DNA of 64,000 nt. It comes from Cephalotrichum gorgonifer (lineage: Eukaryota > Ascomycota > Sordariomycetes > Microascales > Microascaceae). The notes below the pieces were generated by a model, which was not told the DNA's origin, did not search any database, and worked only from the letters and a program-made list of their open reading frames with translations. The stretch covers positions 1,350,744 to 1,414,743 of the forward strand of contig ONZQ02000009.1 in the NCBI GenBank assembly GCA_900312665.1. The letters run 5' to 3'. Made by a program: the position numbers and the translations under genes. Each line of letters opens with the position of its first letter. The first letter of the stretch is position 1. Below are positions 10,604 to 21,975 of this stretch, piece after piece.

Positions 10604-10863
10604 TTGCTCGAATCTCGCTCAGGGAAATAATGCTTCCGGAGAAAGAGTATCTATGCCCTCTCCATCCAGTTCCCAGGAAGCAGAGGTAGTGTGGTGTTAA
10701 CATTTAAGAAAGACCCAAATTACTTTTATTAATCACAACCACCACCTAATTACTTTCTATCTCGCCAAAATACATATGGAAGGCGTTAGCAGCTGCCGCT
10801 GAACTTGTCCATGTCCCTCACTCTCATTCCACCTTCCGAGCCCACCACAGTTCCCCAACTCCA
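10604..10863. repeat. Diverged repeat, copy B
   Basis: Counterpart of 6311-6541 in the same orientation, with several indels. It lies immediately past the stop codon of the minus-strand sugar transporter, the same relative position as copy A next to the AAA gene. Confidence 0.7.
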
Positions 10864-10912
10864 CTTCTGCCACAACCGCCGCAAGCAGTTGTAGTTGTAA
10901 GCTATTTCTAGA

Positions 10913-12648
10913 TCACACAGGTTGGTTCCTAGCCTCCGCATCCGTCTTATAACTCTTAAATTTCCTCGCCGGCACACGCTTCATGAACATCTCATCCAAT
11001 TCCTCAAATGTGCGGCCGGTCGTTTCGGGGAGATAGAACCACACGAACACCACAGCCCCCAGGACTAGACCCGCAAAGATGAAGGTCGTCTTGGCGCCCA
11101 GGTTAGCTTTGTCAGGGTTGAATAGGAAGGGGGCAACAAAAGCAATAATGGTGAAGAGGATGTTCTGCAAAAAGATGCCGATCGCTACCGACTTCGCGCG
11201 CAGGCGCGAGGTGGAGACCTCGGCAAGGATGGTAAACGCTGTCGCACCGATGGTGACGTTATAGAACCACGCGAAGATGAGCTGCATGGCAATGACGCCC
11301 TTGATTGCCCCCACGTCCGACCGGGTGGCGAGAGCCCCCGTCGTGCAGTGAGATATCAGTACGCCGACGAGGCCCCAGAGCGTAAGCGAGCGCCTCCCCA
11401 CGAGGTCAATGAGGAACCAGGAGACTACGTTACCAAACATGCATAACCCCTGCTGAACGATCTGTAGACGGAAGGATTCGCTTGGGCTGTAACCGGCTAG
11501 CTGTACGTAATACGCGAAGTAGATGTTGATGAACGTGATGCCCGTGAACGCCTGGAAGGAGACGGGCGAGATAGAGATGATGGTCCTGCGGAGGTTGGTG
11601 AGTCTAAAACACTCCAGGTACGTGACGCCGGTTGTTTCCTCCCTGACCTGCGCCAGGGTGAATCTCATGCTGGCGAGACGTTTTGGCATGTCCTGGGTAG
11701 ATACGCCGAGCTTTCGCAGGGACTTCTCTGCTGCGACGTGATCGTCTCTGCCTATGAGCCACCAGGGCGACTCAGGCATCAATAGGCAGAGTATGGTTCC
11801 AACGGCGAGGAACCCATACTGCGCGCAGAAGACGGCACGATACGCCCATCGGGTGGTGCCGGTCGAGGTAAAGTTCATCGTGACTGCGACAGCGAAAGGT
11901 CCAAGCGCGAAGCCGAAGGCGCAGATGGCCGTCATGAGGCCCCGAATTGCGAGTGGTGCAATCTATAAATACAAAGTCAGTGTATCTGTTGCTTCTTTTC
12001 CTTCCAACTCGTTGATAGTCGTCACGCACCTCTCCAACATAGCAGAGTGAGATGGAGCTGCTGCACCCTATCCCGAAGCCGACGAGCATTTTTCCAGCAA
12101 AGAAGACTTCGATCGAGGTTGCAATGACTTCAAGCGTGACTCCGACGTAGCACACACCGAATCCAATAAGCAGCATGTATCTTCGGCCGATTATGTCGGC
12201 CAGCCAAGCTGCGGCTAGGGTTCCGATGGAAACTCTACGTTACGTCAGTGTGGTGGCCCCTGGGTGAAAAGGAGAAGAGAAGAGACACTAACGCTGCCCT
12301 AGGTGCTCCGTCGATAGCACTCTGCCAGCCCCCGTCGAGGATGAATTCACCATTGTATTCGTGACCGAAGTCTTTGCGGAACTGGGGAATCCCGAACACA
12401 GTGCTGCCGGCCATCCCCTGGAAGCTAGCGAGGACTATGCACCAGGCGCCGAAGAGGCACCAGACGAAAGCCCAGGGAGCTGCCTTGATGGCCTCCAGCC
12501 TGCTCATATCATGCTCCTCCTGGCTGGCGAGGTTGGCCAGGTACTGGTCGGAAGTGACGGCGCCGAACTGGTCGGAGGAAACGACGGGATATAGCCCTTC
12601 GACCTTGCCCTTCTTCTCGCCGAGATTGGTCTCTATTGCCCACGCCAT
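10913..12648 (-). CDS. MFS sugar transporter (sugar porter family, alpha-glucoside permease-like)
   Basis: Three exons: 12648-12293, 12234-12030 and 11962-10913, with introns of 58 and 67 nt and a product of 536 residues. After a hydrophilic N-terminus the first membrane segment begins near WAFVWCLFGAWCIVLAS. Sugar-porter signatures are present: LADIIGRRYM between early helices, PESPWWLI after helix 6, DLVGRRSLTLWG in the second half, and the terminal LPETTGRTFEELDEMF. The FGIPQFRKDFGHEYNGEF region and the spacing resemble fungal maltose/alpha-glucoside:H+ symporters, but hexose transport is equally possible. It should lie in the plasma membrane with 12 helices. ATG 12648 has no competing upstream start. 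Paired GC palindromes about 245-275 bp upstream may be regulatory. No glycosidase lies nearby. Confidence 0.9.
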
Positions 12649-12892
12649 GGTTCAAGATGTTTAGGTGGTTAGTGATAGAGAGATGTAGTTCGTAGGTAAG
12701 GACGGATTGTCGAGGAGTGAAAGTTGTAATGTGTGTTTGTGGTTCTTCTGTACGGATCCATATGATGGGTCCATGTCTGGAAGTTTCGGCCTTTCGCGTG
12801 GGATGAGGAAATGTCGAGACGAGACCAGGTGGTTGAATCCCCAGGAGCATTCTCTCCCCATGGGGAACTAGCAGTTATGTAAACAGGAAGGG

Positions 12893-12922
12893 CCGGCGCC
12901 GGCAAACCGACACCGGCGCCGG
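12893..12922. promoter_or_regulatory. Paired CCGGCGCCGG palindromes upstream of the transporter
   Basis: Two perfect copies of the self-complementary decamer CCGGCGCCGG occur at 12893-12902 and 12913-12922. They are 20 bp start to start, about two helical turns. Each holds an inverted CGG pair, the half-site type bound by fungal Zn2Cys6 factors. A regulatory role is inferred from position and symmetry only. Confidence 0.35.
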
Positions 12923-12961
12923 CTGGGGTCCTCGCTTAGTGTATGACTGTTCGGAGCACTG

Positions 12962-13065
12962 TCCGATGGGGGACTTCTGTCCGTTAGCGGTACATTAATA
13001 TCTGGCTGACGATTCCGGTGGGGGACCTCCGTGCGTTCGCGGTAGATTACCGGCCTGATGATGGG
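12962..13065. repeat. Two degenerate 52-bp tandem units
   Basis: Units 12962-13013 and 13014-13065 both run TCCG(A/G)TGGGGGAC, then (T/C)TC(T/C)GT, CGTT, GCGGTA and ATTA at matching offsets. No coding capacity is evident. Confidence 0.6.
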
Positions 13066-16061
13066 TTTGCAAGCCTTCTCAGCCCCTTATCGTCGAGCTG
13101 TTACTACATTAGGGATGCACTCGCCGTCCGGCGGTATGCAACTATTGTCCGGCTGCAGTTCACTATGGGGCAAGACTGTCCCGGGACCGGAGCGATTGGA
13201 CGTCAAGAATCGGCCGAACACGAGGTCTCTCAGTATAGGAGGGGTGGGCCGTGGAGGGGTTGGCCGGTTATCGGGCTCCGCTCCGGTGACGGATCCAAAA
13301 CCGGGAGATCTATTGCCGACGAAGCCCCCGAGCTACGGTAGACCGGTGGAGCCGGCTCGCTTGAGCACTGAGGCCCTGGCCAATAGGCTGCCCGATGATT
13401 AGGAATGTGACCGCCCACCCCTGTCGAGTCCCCCTTTTCATTCTGCGTCTCGTCTGGAGGGCCTCACAATGGCTTTCTCATTGTTCCGTCGGCTATTCTC
13501 CTTAGTGGGAGTCCGCTTCTCGGCTTCGTATTTGAGCGCCAAATATCTTTCGGCTCCACTTGTGAGTGGGACCGATGTGCTGGAAAGTGCACGAAATTAT
13601 TCTATTGCTTTTCAACGGAGTACTTATTGGGGCTTCGGTCCAGGATTTTCTTGCTCGGAAGCATCTATTCCAAGTGAGGTCAACACTGCCGCTCTGATGA
13701 GGCATCGCAAATGTTACCGGAACACTGTTCTACATCGAGACGGGGCGGGTTCGAGAGGGACTGTAGTTTTCACAAAAAGTTCTTGTACTCTCCAAACTTC
13801 TGAGGTCCGCTAACTGGTCCAAAGCGAAAATGAGTCACATCCCCAAGCCACATGCAACCTCAAACCAGGCCTTACTACATATCGTAAGGTGTTGGTATGG
13901 AGTACTCTACACCTTTTGGTCCATCTGGATCATGATGACTTGTTCAGCTTGCATACACATTCGTTCCACGTCCTGCGTAACGGGTACTGTCGTCTCTTAA
14001 CCTGAACATGACTATGATGTGAATCCACTAGTGGTAGAAAAAAAAACGTAAGCCATAGAGAATAACGGTAGCCCATTAGTATGCGAGCGACAGGCACAGA
14101 TGTAAAGCCTGGTTTTTTAGCCATCGGTGTCCGAGGAGTTTAGATGTCAGGTGCAAGGATCATCTCGCTGCATAATTTATGTAAATATCTAATGGCGTCT
14201 CCAGGGATTCTATACCAATGTCTATGAGCACATGGATGGGCATATCTCTTATCCCGGTCTTTGCTAAATTAGTGCGATCCCCGTGAACAGTGATGAATCC
14301 ATCGTCGGCTTCATTTCATGGTGGCCGTTGGGAGGGGATAGTCACAATGGCTATGCTGGTGTTAGTACGCACCGAGTCCCTTATACAGTGTCCATAACTA
14401 CGGGGAGCAAGTTTCAAGACTTGGCTTGTCCGGGGTTCGGGTACCCAATTTACATTACCCGCTCATCATGAACTCATTCGAATCTTGGCTCCTCATTACC
14501 TTTCCACATAGGAGTATTAGTTCCCGAGCAGTACAGAAGTGCTTCACTGGCTGTTTCCTTCCTTCCACGACGCTACTTTTCACGGGCCAGTGGAGGGCAA
14601 CCGGCATGGTGAGGTGATGCGGGGGAACCCGGCATCAGGATTCTGAGCCCGACAGGGCAACTCGAATCCTCAACCCAAGGAGGAAGCTCGTGAACGAGCT
14701 TATTCCTAAACTCGTGATCTCAATCTCAAGGAAGAAGAGAACCGAGAGGGGTGCAGCTTCGAAACTCGGGATTCAGACTGCCCATAGGCTGATCAACAAT
14801 CTGCCCAAACCTCAGGTCGATAAGTCTAGAGATGAGCCCGGGAGGGCTCATCAAGGCCAGAAGTCTCAGAGTGAGGGTATTCGGTATCAAGGTCACATCC
14901 TTAGAGCCAAAGCCGCAGTCCCGGGCTCACATACGAGCCGTACAATCGGGTCAATGAGGGAATCGAGATCAAGAGCTTATATTAGAGCCCAAAGGGGCTA
15001 TATCAATGAACAAGAAGTCTAGGATCGTACTGAAGGAGTGTGTTGTCTGAACAAAAGCTCAAAAGAAAAAGGGGGGGTCTAAGGCTCTTATACCAAATCC
15101 GAGCTACCGGGCCGGGCTCCTCCCCGCTCCGAGCCATCGGATTGGCGCCTATCCGCCCTGCCCCACCTCAATGGCTTCAAGTCTCGGACCATGTGGGATA
15201 TTGGGCAGTAAGGAAAGATCAACGCCCGATAGCTCAGGTATAAGAAACGCTGTCGCTGGCGAAAGGTTTTATTGGCGTGTATTGCCTCGAGATAGTACTG
15301 GACTGCCTATTTACTATTCTAGGCTAGCACTTTATTAGACACTGCTGATAGAGATGCTGTATTAAAGCTGTGAGACAGTATAGCTCACATAGTTAAGGGG
15401 GTTAGCAGTGGATAGGTTTACTTGAGATGAGAAACTCGGTCGTAAAGCACTGATTCTGATATACGACCCTATATAGTAGTCAGAGATATCAATAATTCGT
15501 ATGTTAACACGACTAGTGCCGAGACCAACTTGAGTTCCCAATGTCAAGAGGTATGGGCCCCGATTGTGGGGATCGGCTTCGCCAACACCCGGTATCGAGC
15601 CACCACAAATGTTCTTACAGGCAATACTGCGTACTTGGAAGAGGGAATAGTAATCCTTATAGACATCTTGCCTCAGGCGAATACTTACTCCACGCGGACA
15701 GACGGGCTCGACTTGAGCTAAGGGAGAAATGATTGGCTCCAGGGAGACTTCATATCCCAGCTTAGAAAAGGTCCGCTGGGGCGGAAATTACTTGGGACAG
15801 GACCCAGATAAGCTGTGTCGTCCGCCACGCTTAGTGGTTCGTACCTTGCTTACTCGTTCCCGTTGTCTGACTTCCGCTAGCTCAAAGTGGAAACATTGGG
15901 CGCGGTAAGGCTGGCTGTGCACGACGACGAGCGGGTTTAAGCGGCCGAAGCGCAAACAACACGTCTGAAGGAGTGATGACGGATCCAGTTGAATAGATTG
16001 TACGGAGTATTCATGCAAATATTAGGAAGAGGCGATGAGTAGCTGCTTCGACTAAGTCCGG
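13066..16061. other. Long gene-free stretch, partly TA-rich
   Basis: Only short open stretches occur and none carries a recognisable motif. The part around 15290-15520 is conspicuously rich in TA steps (for example TAGGCTAGCACTTTATTAGA). That could mark an old, mutated mobile element, but no terminal repeats, integrase or transposase signature was found. Confidence 0.4.
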
Positions 16062-16068
16062 TATAAAA
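16062..16068 (+). promoter_or_regulatory. TATA box of the EthD gene
   Basis: TATAAAA lies 122 bp before ATG 16190 in a GGTATAAAAGGG context and is the only strong TATA match in this upstream region. The sequence shows the motif; its use is inferred. Confidence 0.6.
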
Positions 16069-16189
16069 GGGTGTCCACCAGCCTGCTCCATCTGGGTATC
16101 CATTGCAAGTCTCTCCAGGTCACCTTCTCAACCAACACTTTAAAAGAAGAAAGAGAAACTTCAGATTGGCTCAAATTCAGAACACAAAA

Positions 16190-16895
16190 ATGAAGCTCAG
16201 CACCTTTCTCGCCACCCTCCCCCTCGCCGCTGCCCACAGCCAGTCGCGGCGACGTTGCTCAAAACATCATCCCGACCCCGAGAAGTGCATCTTCCAGCCC
16301 GTCTGCACGGTGACTACGGAAGAGATGTTCCACATCAAGCAGTACTACAATCGCAAGCCGGGTATGACGCCGGAGGAGTTCAATAGGTACTGGGCCTACG
16401 AGCATGCGGCCCGCTCGCGGCCCATGCACCTCCGGCTGGGCGTGTTCAGGTACTCACAGGTGTGTATACCATAATTGAGTCACTTTCTAGGAGCTGGATT
16501 CTGTTTTTTCTTGTCTCCTTTTTTCTCTCCCTCTCTTCTTACCGCTGTATATTTCCCTTTATTTTTCTCTCTCTCTCACTTTATAGTTTCAGAGAGGATG
16601 ATCTAACGCTGACTGTGTGGCTTTTCTTTTGCAGTACCACTCCACCCCGGAATACCGTGATCTGCTCCGGGTCGATGGCGTACCGCCCATCCTCGAATTC
16701 GACGGGGCTGCCGAGTACTGGGTGCCTGACCTGGAGACCTTCGCGGCGATGGGGAGCGATCCGGAGTACCTAAACAATATCCAGCCTGACGAGGCCAACT
16801 TCATTGACCTGGACTCTCTGAGGATTATCATCGGCGTGGACTATATCCTCGTGGAGAATCAGAATGCGGTGGAGGAGCATGGCCGAACATTCTAA
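16190..16895 (+). CDS. EthD-domain protein with apparent signal peptide
   Basis: Two exons, 16190-16459 and 16635-16895, flank a 175-nt intron (donor GTGTGT, long CT-rich tract, acceptor TTTGCAG). The product is 176 residues. The first 16-18 residues, MKLSTFLATLPLAAAHS, look like a secretion signal, followed by a short basic, Cys-containing linker. The dimeric alpha-beta-barrel EthD core begins MFHIKQYYNRKPGMTPEEFN and continues RYWAYEHAARSRPMHLRL. Later segments include FDGAAEYWVPDLETFAAM and a DYILVENQ strand near the end. EthD-family proteins act in ring degradation or as dehydratases/oxygenases in aromatic polyketide pathways and are usually cytosolic. Secretion, if real, would be unusual. 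No polyketide synthase is nearby. The domain call is good; the reaction is unknown. Confidence 0.8.
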
Positions 16896-19100
16896 TCAGA
16901 AGAATAGGAGGAGTGAATCTACACGCTACATTGATTGGATATAGGGGGTGGCACTTTAGAGCTGGTGTACTTTGTATAGTACAGGGGGTCGACAAAGGAA
17001 TCCTAGACCGAGCATGGTTAAGGTGTGGGCCTCCTATGTTAGTCGTATATCCTCGCTGCTAGAATACCAGGTTTCCTATATAAGCAACTTGTATCACCAC
17101 ACTATGCCTGGAGAGACACTATAGAAACAACCCCACGAACCTGGGGGGTAAACACGCGGAGGCCGTGCATACTCCGTTGGCTGTCTAGGACTCGGCCGCC
17201 GTCGAAGGATCTTTTCTTTGCTTTTTGTCTTTGCTTCNNNNNNNNNNNNNNNNNNNNGGGGCAAGGGGGGAGCGCAGTTGTCTTCTGATTCGTCCTGCGT
17301 AATAAAGGTCCGATTCTAGGAGTGAATTGTGTAGAGAGGTACGTATGCTTCCGTAAAACGCTGGAAACAATCTAGTCCGCATGGCTAAGACATCCTGTTG
17401 GTAAGCGCGAACCCTTAGGACAGAAGTCTGCACCAAAGGGCCCTGCACCTTTTAGTCCAACACATACTTGTATGGTTGGGCGAGTGAGCTGACATCGAAC
17501 GGACGCATATTTGCCTGCACCAGCGTATAAATAATACCATCGCCTATCTAGTATAGCTTCTAGGGGGTCCTCTCTATAAAACCATCTCCACTACCCGGTC
17601 TCCTGCTCGGGGAGGGAAGGGGCAGCTGGATCTTAAAAATGTGTGGCATACCACATCGGTGGGTTACAGGGGTCGGGCGCGCCACATTATTCCGTATTAC
17701 GGACGGCAAGGGACTGCTAGCGGCCTGTTGCGGAAAGAGGCGGCTTACATGGATTGGCAGCGGCTTGGTGGCTGAAGTGAGTTGTCATATTGGGACCCAG
17801 GCAACTGATTATTGGTAAGCTGTGTGGTGCAGGGATTAAGGAAGCTGGTTCGCGGCGGGTCAGAATTTGGGTTTGAGGCTGACGAGGTGGGATTCGGGGC
17901 CCACCTTGGTAGGGTTCTTGGCGTTCCGCCACGCTGAGGGTGAAAGAGGAAGGGGGGGGAAAGGGGGGGCGATCGGCCGAGTGGAAATTCAAGGCCGACT
18001 GTTTACCTTACAAGGTGGGAGAGATCGAGATGATCTAACGTCCAGGACCAGGGGTGTCTCGAATCGAGCCTTCTCGTAATTATCAATAGGCCAGGGTATG
18101 GAGATTGCAGGCGTTCTTCACATCCCAAGTTACCCCTTAGGCAACACTCACAGAGAGTCGGACTCGCGGCAATGGTTACTTCGCGACGCGACGAGTCTCC
18201 CAGGTCCAAGGAATATGGACGCCTTTTAATTTCCTGGAACGCCCGCTACCTGCGCATGAAAAAAAAATAACAACCGCCTGCAGGATGTGCATGAAAAGGG
18301 GGTTGGGTTTAGTAGACCTGTGTAACCACACCGGTCTGCCTCTCATCCCGTCGCACTTACACGCAGAGCTGGCGTGAATTCACATTATGCAATATTTTCC
18401 ACTTCCGTTTTGATCTCGTGGGCTATGGAATCAAGTGAAGTTAGTCCCAAAGAAAAGATTATAGCGTTAGTGTACGGACCATAGAATACTCGTCATCCTG
18501 AGATATGGGCCCTCGGTCGGGTCTGGCGACTCAAGTGAGGGGAGGGAGGCTTCCTTGGGAAGCAACATGCTTCTAGACTTCACACTAAAATCGCGCTTTA
18601 TCCCGTGGGGGACACCCCATTCGAACCAAACCATCGGCGCGGACCCAACCCGTAGCGCCAACCACTCACCTACGCGAGGTTACGCGAGGTTTCACAAGGC
18701 GTCCGGGCCAGCCCTTCCGCCACCCGAGGGATCCCTGTTCCCCTCGACACTGATCGAGTGATGTTGTGCGTGTTAATTATCCCAGTTCCTCTTTTGGAAG
18801 AAGTGAGTAGGCGTGGGATAAGCGTGACTGCCGTGCAGGAGGGGGAAACCCTTTCGACATTATTTATTTCTCCCATCTTCCTCCCGTTACTCCTTTTCGC
18901 GCCCTATGCCTGACCCAATCCCTTTACTCTTTCCAGTTCCTCGCCTTTGGGCTGGATGCTCGGAGTAGGGGTTGGACTCGTGGTCCCGCTCCCAATTCAA
19001 GACGAAGCTCCTCTTTCAAGACGAATCGGCCTCATCACCGACGGACGGAGACGTGCCTCCCCCACAAATATATCAGCGGCCTATCATAAGAAAAGCAGAG
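16896..19100. other. Intergenic region
   Basis: No gene recognised on either strand. It includes the assembly gap at 17238-17257, so some sequence is missing. The last part is the upstream region of the 936-residue gene; I see no clear TATA box there. Confidence 0.45.
17238..17257. other. Assembly gap of 20 N
   Basis: Twenty consecutive N lie between a CT-rich flank and a G-rich flank. The true length is unknown, because a round number is often a placeholder. Confidence 0.98.
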
Positions 19101-21975
19101 ATGTCAAACCGACTGACAATGGCTGAGGCCCACTCGATCATGGGCCGAACCGTCCAGAAATTCCGCAGACTAGCAGCTGTGATGGAACCTTTCGCGCGAG
19201 AGATGGATAAGCTCAAGACTCCCGAGGTGTGCCTCCGGCTCGAGGAGGACGCGATCGAATCGGAACAGCAATTGGCCCGAGACGAGGTCTATCGTGTCGC
19301 TAGTATTGTCGGGCATTCCGCTGAAAGCCTGGACGCCGCCTTGGATCGACTGATGGACAGCAGAGATCAGTTCCACAACCACCGCCGGTCTAGTGCGACC
19401 AAGGCCGAGGAGTACCGGAGGATCTATGAGCGGCAGGTACAGGAGCTCATGGATCGATATCCTTTCCCCCACCAGTTGAAGCTGCGGCCTGTACGAGATT
19501 CAGCAGCAGGACCACCACCGCCTCAGATTCCACAGCTGGACCCTGACCTTACCTCAGGGGGAGGAGACACGCCTAGCCCAACGGCCCTAATACAGGACAT
19601 CGGCGAGGAGGTATCTCAAGTATCGTCACCTCGGATAGCTAGACATTTAGTGACGCTGAGAATCCCCAAGCCGGGGGCGCGACAACGGCCACGCCCTGGG
19701 CCCGGAAGTGCAGAGACGGAGGAGGACGACCTGTCCAAAGATGATGCCGATGACGACGACGAATGTTCTGACACTGGTGGAGCGTCGGATCCCGCCTGTT
19801 CTGAGCCTGTAAGTTTACGATTCTAGTTCCTAGACCGAGAAAAATGAGACATCTAATTGCTCCATTGTGTAGGGCAATAAGCGCAAGATTTCCGATACTG
19901 GCTCAGCATCAGGCATATCCCAGTCTAAGCGTGCTCGGGTCGATGACACGACAACCTTGCCTCTAGAAGGAGGTTATCCCGAACCCCAGGAACCCTACTT
20001 TGTCGCCTCCGATATCCATGAAGTCCCCGAAACCTCTGGGTTCGATCCGGAAGTCTCAGAAGTCCATGCCGAAGGCTCGGAGGTCCACCCGGAAGGCTCA
20101 GAAGCGCAGACACAGCTCTACCAGCCGCCACGGCGGACGGTCGAATTCGACGAGCTCTACCAAAACGGGAGTGCCTTCTACAAGCACTTCATCGAGTCGT
20201 ACAACAACAGGTATTACATCCTTCGGTGCGACGAGCATGGCAGGCACTTCAACGGCCGGCCCCTCGACGGCGCTGCGCGACACATCCAAGGCTGTAGTCA
20301 CCAGTACCAAAAGGGGTCTCACAGCCTCGCAGTCCAACACCTCGGGATTGAGGTCCTCAACTGCAACGCGGACAGGCAGAGGGAGAATAACACCGCGTTC
20401 ACGACGGCCCTCGAAGGGGGCTATATACCACTGGGAGCGCCCCGGCCAGCCAAGCCGCCGCCGTCCACCACCGCCCATACCGCGTCGCGCGACAGGCGCG
20501 ATAGCAGCGAGTCGGTTCAGAATCCCACCCCCGGAGAGATCTACCGCGCATTCTGGAAGGGGGCCGTCGTCGCCGTCATGGTCCTCCCTCGTGGCTGCTT
20601 CGGCGACCCGAGCTTGGCGGAGGTCGGCGTGCGCCGCTCACTGGCTAAAAGCCCCCTGCTAGGATCCGTCCCCAAGTGCTACTGCGTCTGTCCGGATACG
20701 GGGGCTATCACGGGCTGGGCGGACGGGTATGAGGACGGCGGTCCGCTCGTCGACATGAGGGAGTTCCCCGTCGTGGCCGTGCGCCCGAGGTTCCCGGATG
20801 CGAAGTGGATGCCTGCTGGGGAGCTTAAGCCGCTAGATCTCGATAATACGCCAAACCTTCGGCTTCTGGACAATTTTTCAGACCTACAGAGGTTTAGGAA
20901 GTGGCGAAGGGAGCTGGGGATCAATAGGAGTCGAGACGCCGACGTCCAGCTACGCGAGTCATTGGGGGATACGGAGTTTGATGGGCCACCGCTGCTCAGT
21001 GTGTCAGAACCCTTGCAGGCAGAAGCAGTGGGGGATGCTGATGGTGCCTTGCCGGAGACGGATACGAACAGCCACAACACAGCATCGCAATCTGGCACGT
21101 CTGAAAGCACTGTGAACGGCCCCATACCGCAGCCCACCCTGGGGAGTGGCACCTTCGGCTACGGCCCAGATATACCTGGGCTCGAGGCAGGTCGATCCCA
21201 AACCAACACCATCTGGGCGACCGATGGAACTGCCGACCATCCCGTGCTTCCACCGATAAGAGAGCTAGACCTCTGCGACAGCCCTGAAGAAGGCGTCGAC
21301 CGTGTTTCTGGTGTTCCATTGCCTCCCACCATAAACCCCTTGGCCGAGGTCGCGTCGGCCGCCCTTGGTGTGGGCCAGGGCCAAGGTGCAGAGAGAGAGA
21401 GGACTGATATGCCTTCCGGGCCTCAACGGCAGATCTCCGCCTCCATGAGTGCCATGGGGCCCTCAGAAGCACTGCTTCGTCGCCTGGTGCAGGCATCTTC
21501 TCAAACTGTTCCCCGGAAGAACTCAGCACCTTATCACCGTTACGGGGTCAGCTATGGGGGCGTGATTCAGACCCAGGAGCCACCTCCGGACGCGTCGACG
21601 GCAGCGGAGGAATCAAGCGGAATTCCCATACTGGAACACCAGAACCGGGGCTCCGGTTCTTCCAACTCGCCCATAAGCGTAGATGGGGATGGGGAAGGCG
21701 GGCAGGCGGGATCCTCCTCGTCTCGGCTTACCTTGACGAACCAGATGGGCCAGGGGTACGACGGCTTCCAGCCAGGGTATCGTCAGCCGTTCATCCAGAT
21801 ACGAACTTCCTTTGCGGGATTTGAACCCCCGCCGCCGCTCCAGTACGAGGGACTCCCGGGCGGGCGGGTAAGGCTGTACGACTCTCCCGATACGCGGGTG
21901 GCGCTGCCCAATGGGCCAGCGCAGGAGGGTCGCGCCCCCGAGGCTGATATGTCAATGACGGACGACGGGCTGTGA
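19101..21975 (+). CDS. Fungal-specific multidomain protein of unknown function
   Basis: Two exons, 19101-19808 and 19873-21975, with a 64-nt intron (GTAAGT to GTGTAG), encode 936 residues. The N-terminal ~160 residues are helical and charged. A proline-rich and then acidic stretch (SKDDADDDDECSD) follows, then a basic KRKISDTGS...SKRARVDD patch that may be a nuclear signal. A conserved block starts YNNRYYILRCDEHGRHFNG and continues DGAARHIQGCSHQYQKG; its Cys and His spacing could bind zinc. A second block runs FWKGAVVAVMVLPRG to PKCYCVCPDTGAITGWADGY and EDGGPLVDMREFPVV. I recognise this arrangement from uncharacterised filamentous-fungal proteins, not from any named family. The last ~400 residues are low-complexity. 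A nuclear, chromatin-related role is speculation. Start 19101 is the first in-frame ATG. Confidence 0.8.

Noticed and set aside
10025..10630. Plus-strand open frame of about 200 codons
   Set aside because: No domain, no intron support, and its end runs into the diverged repeat at 10604-10863.
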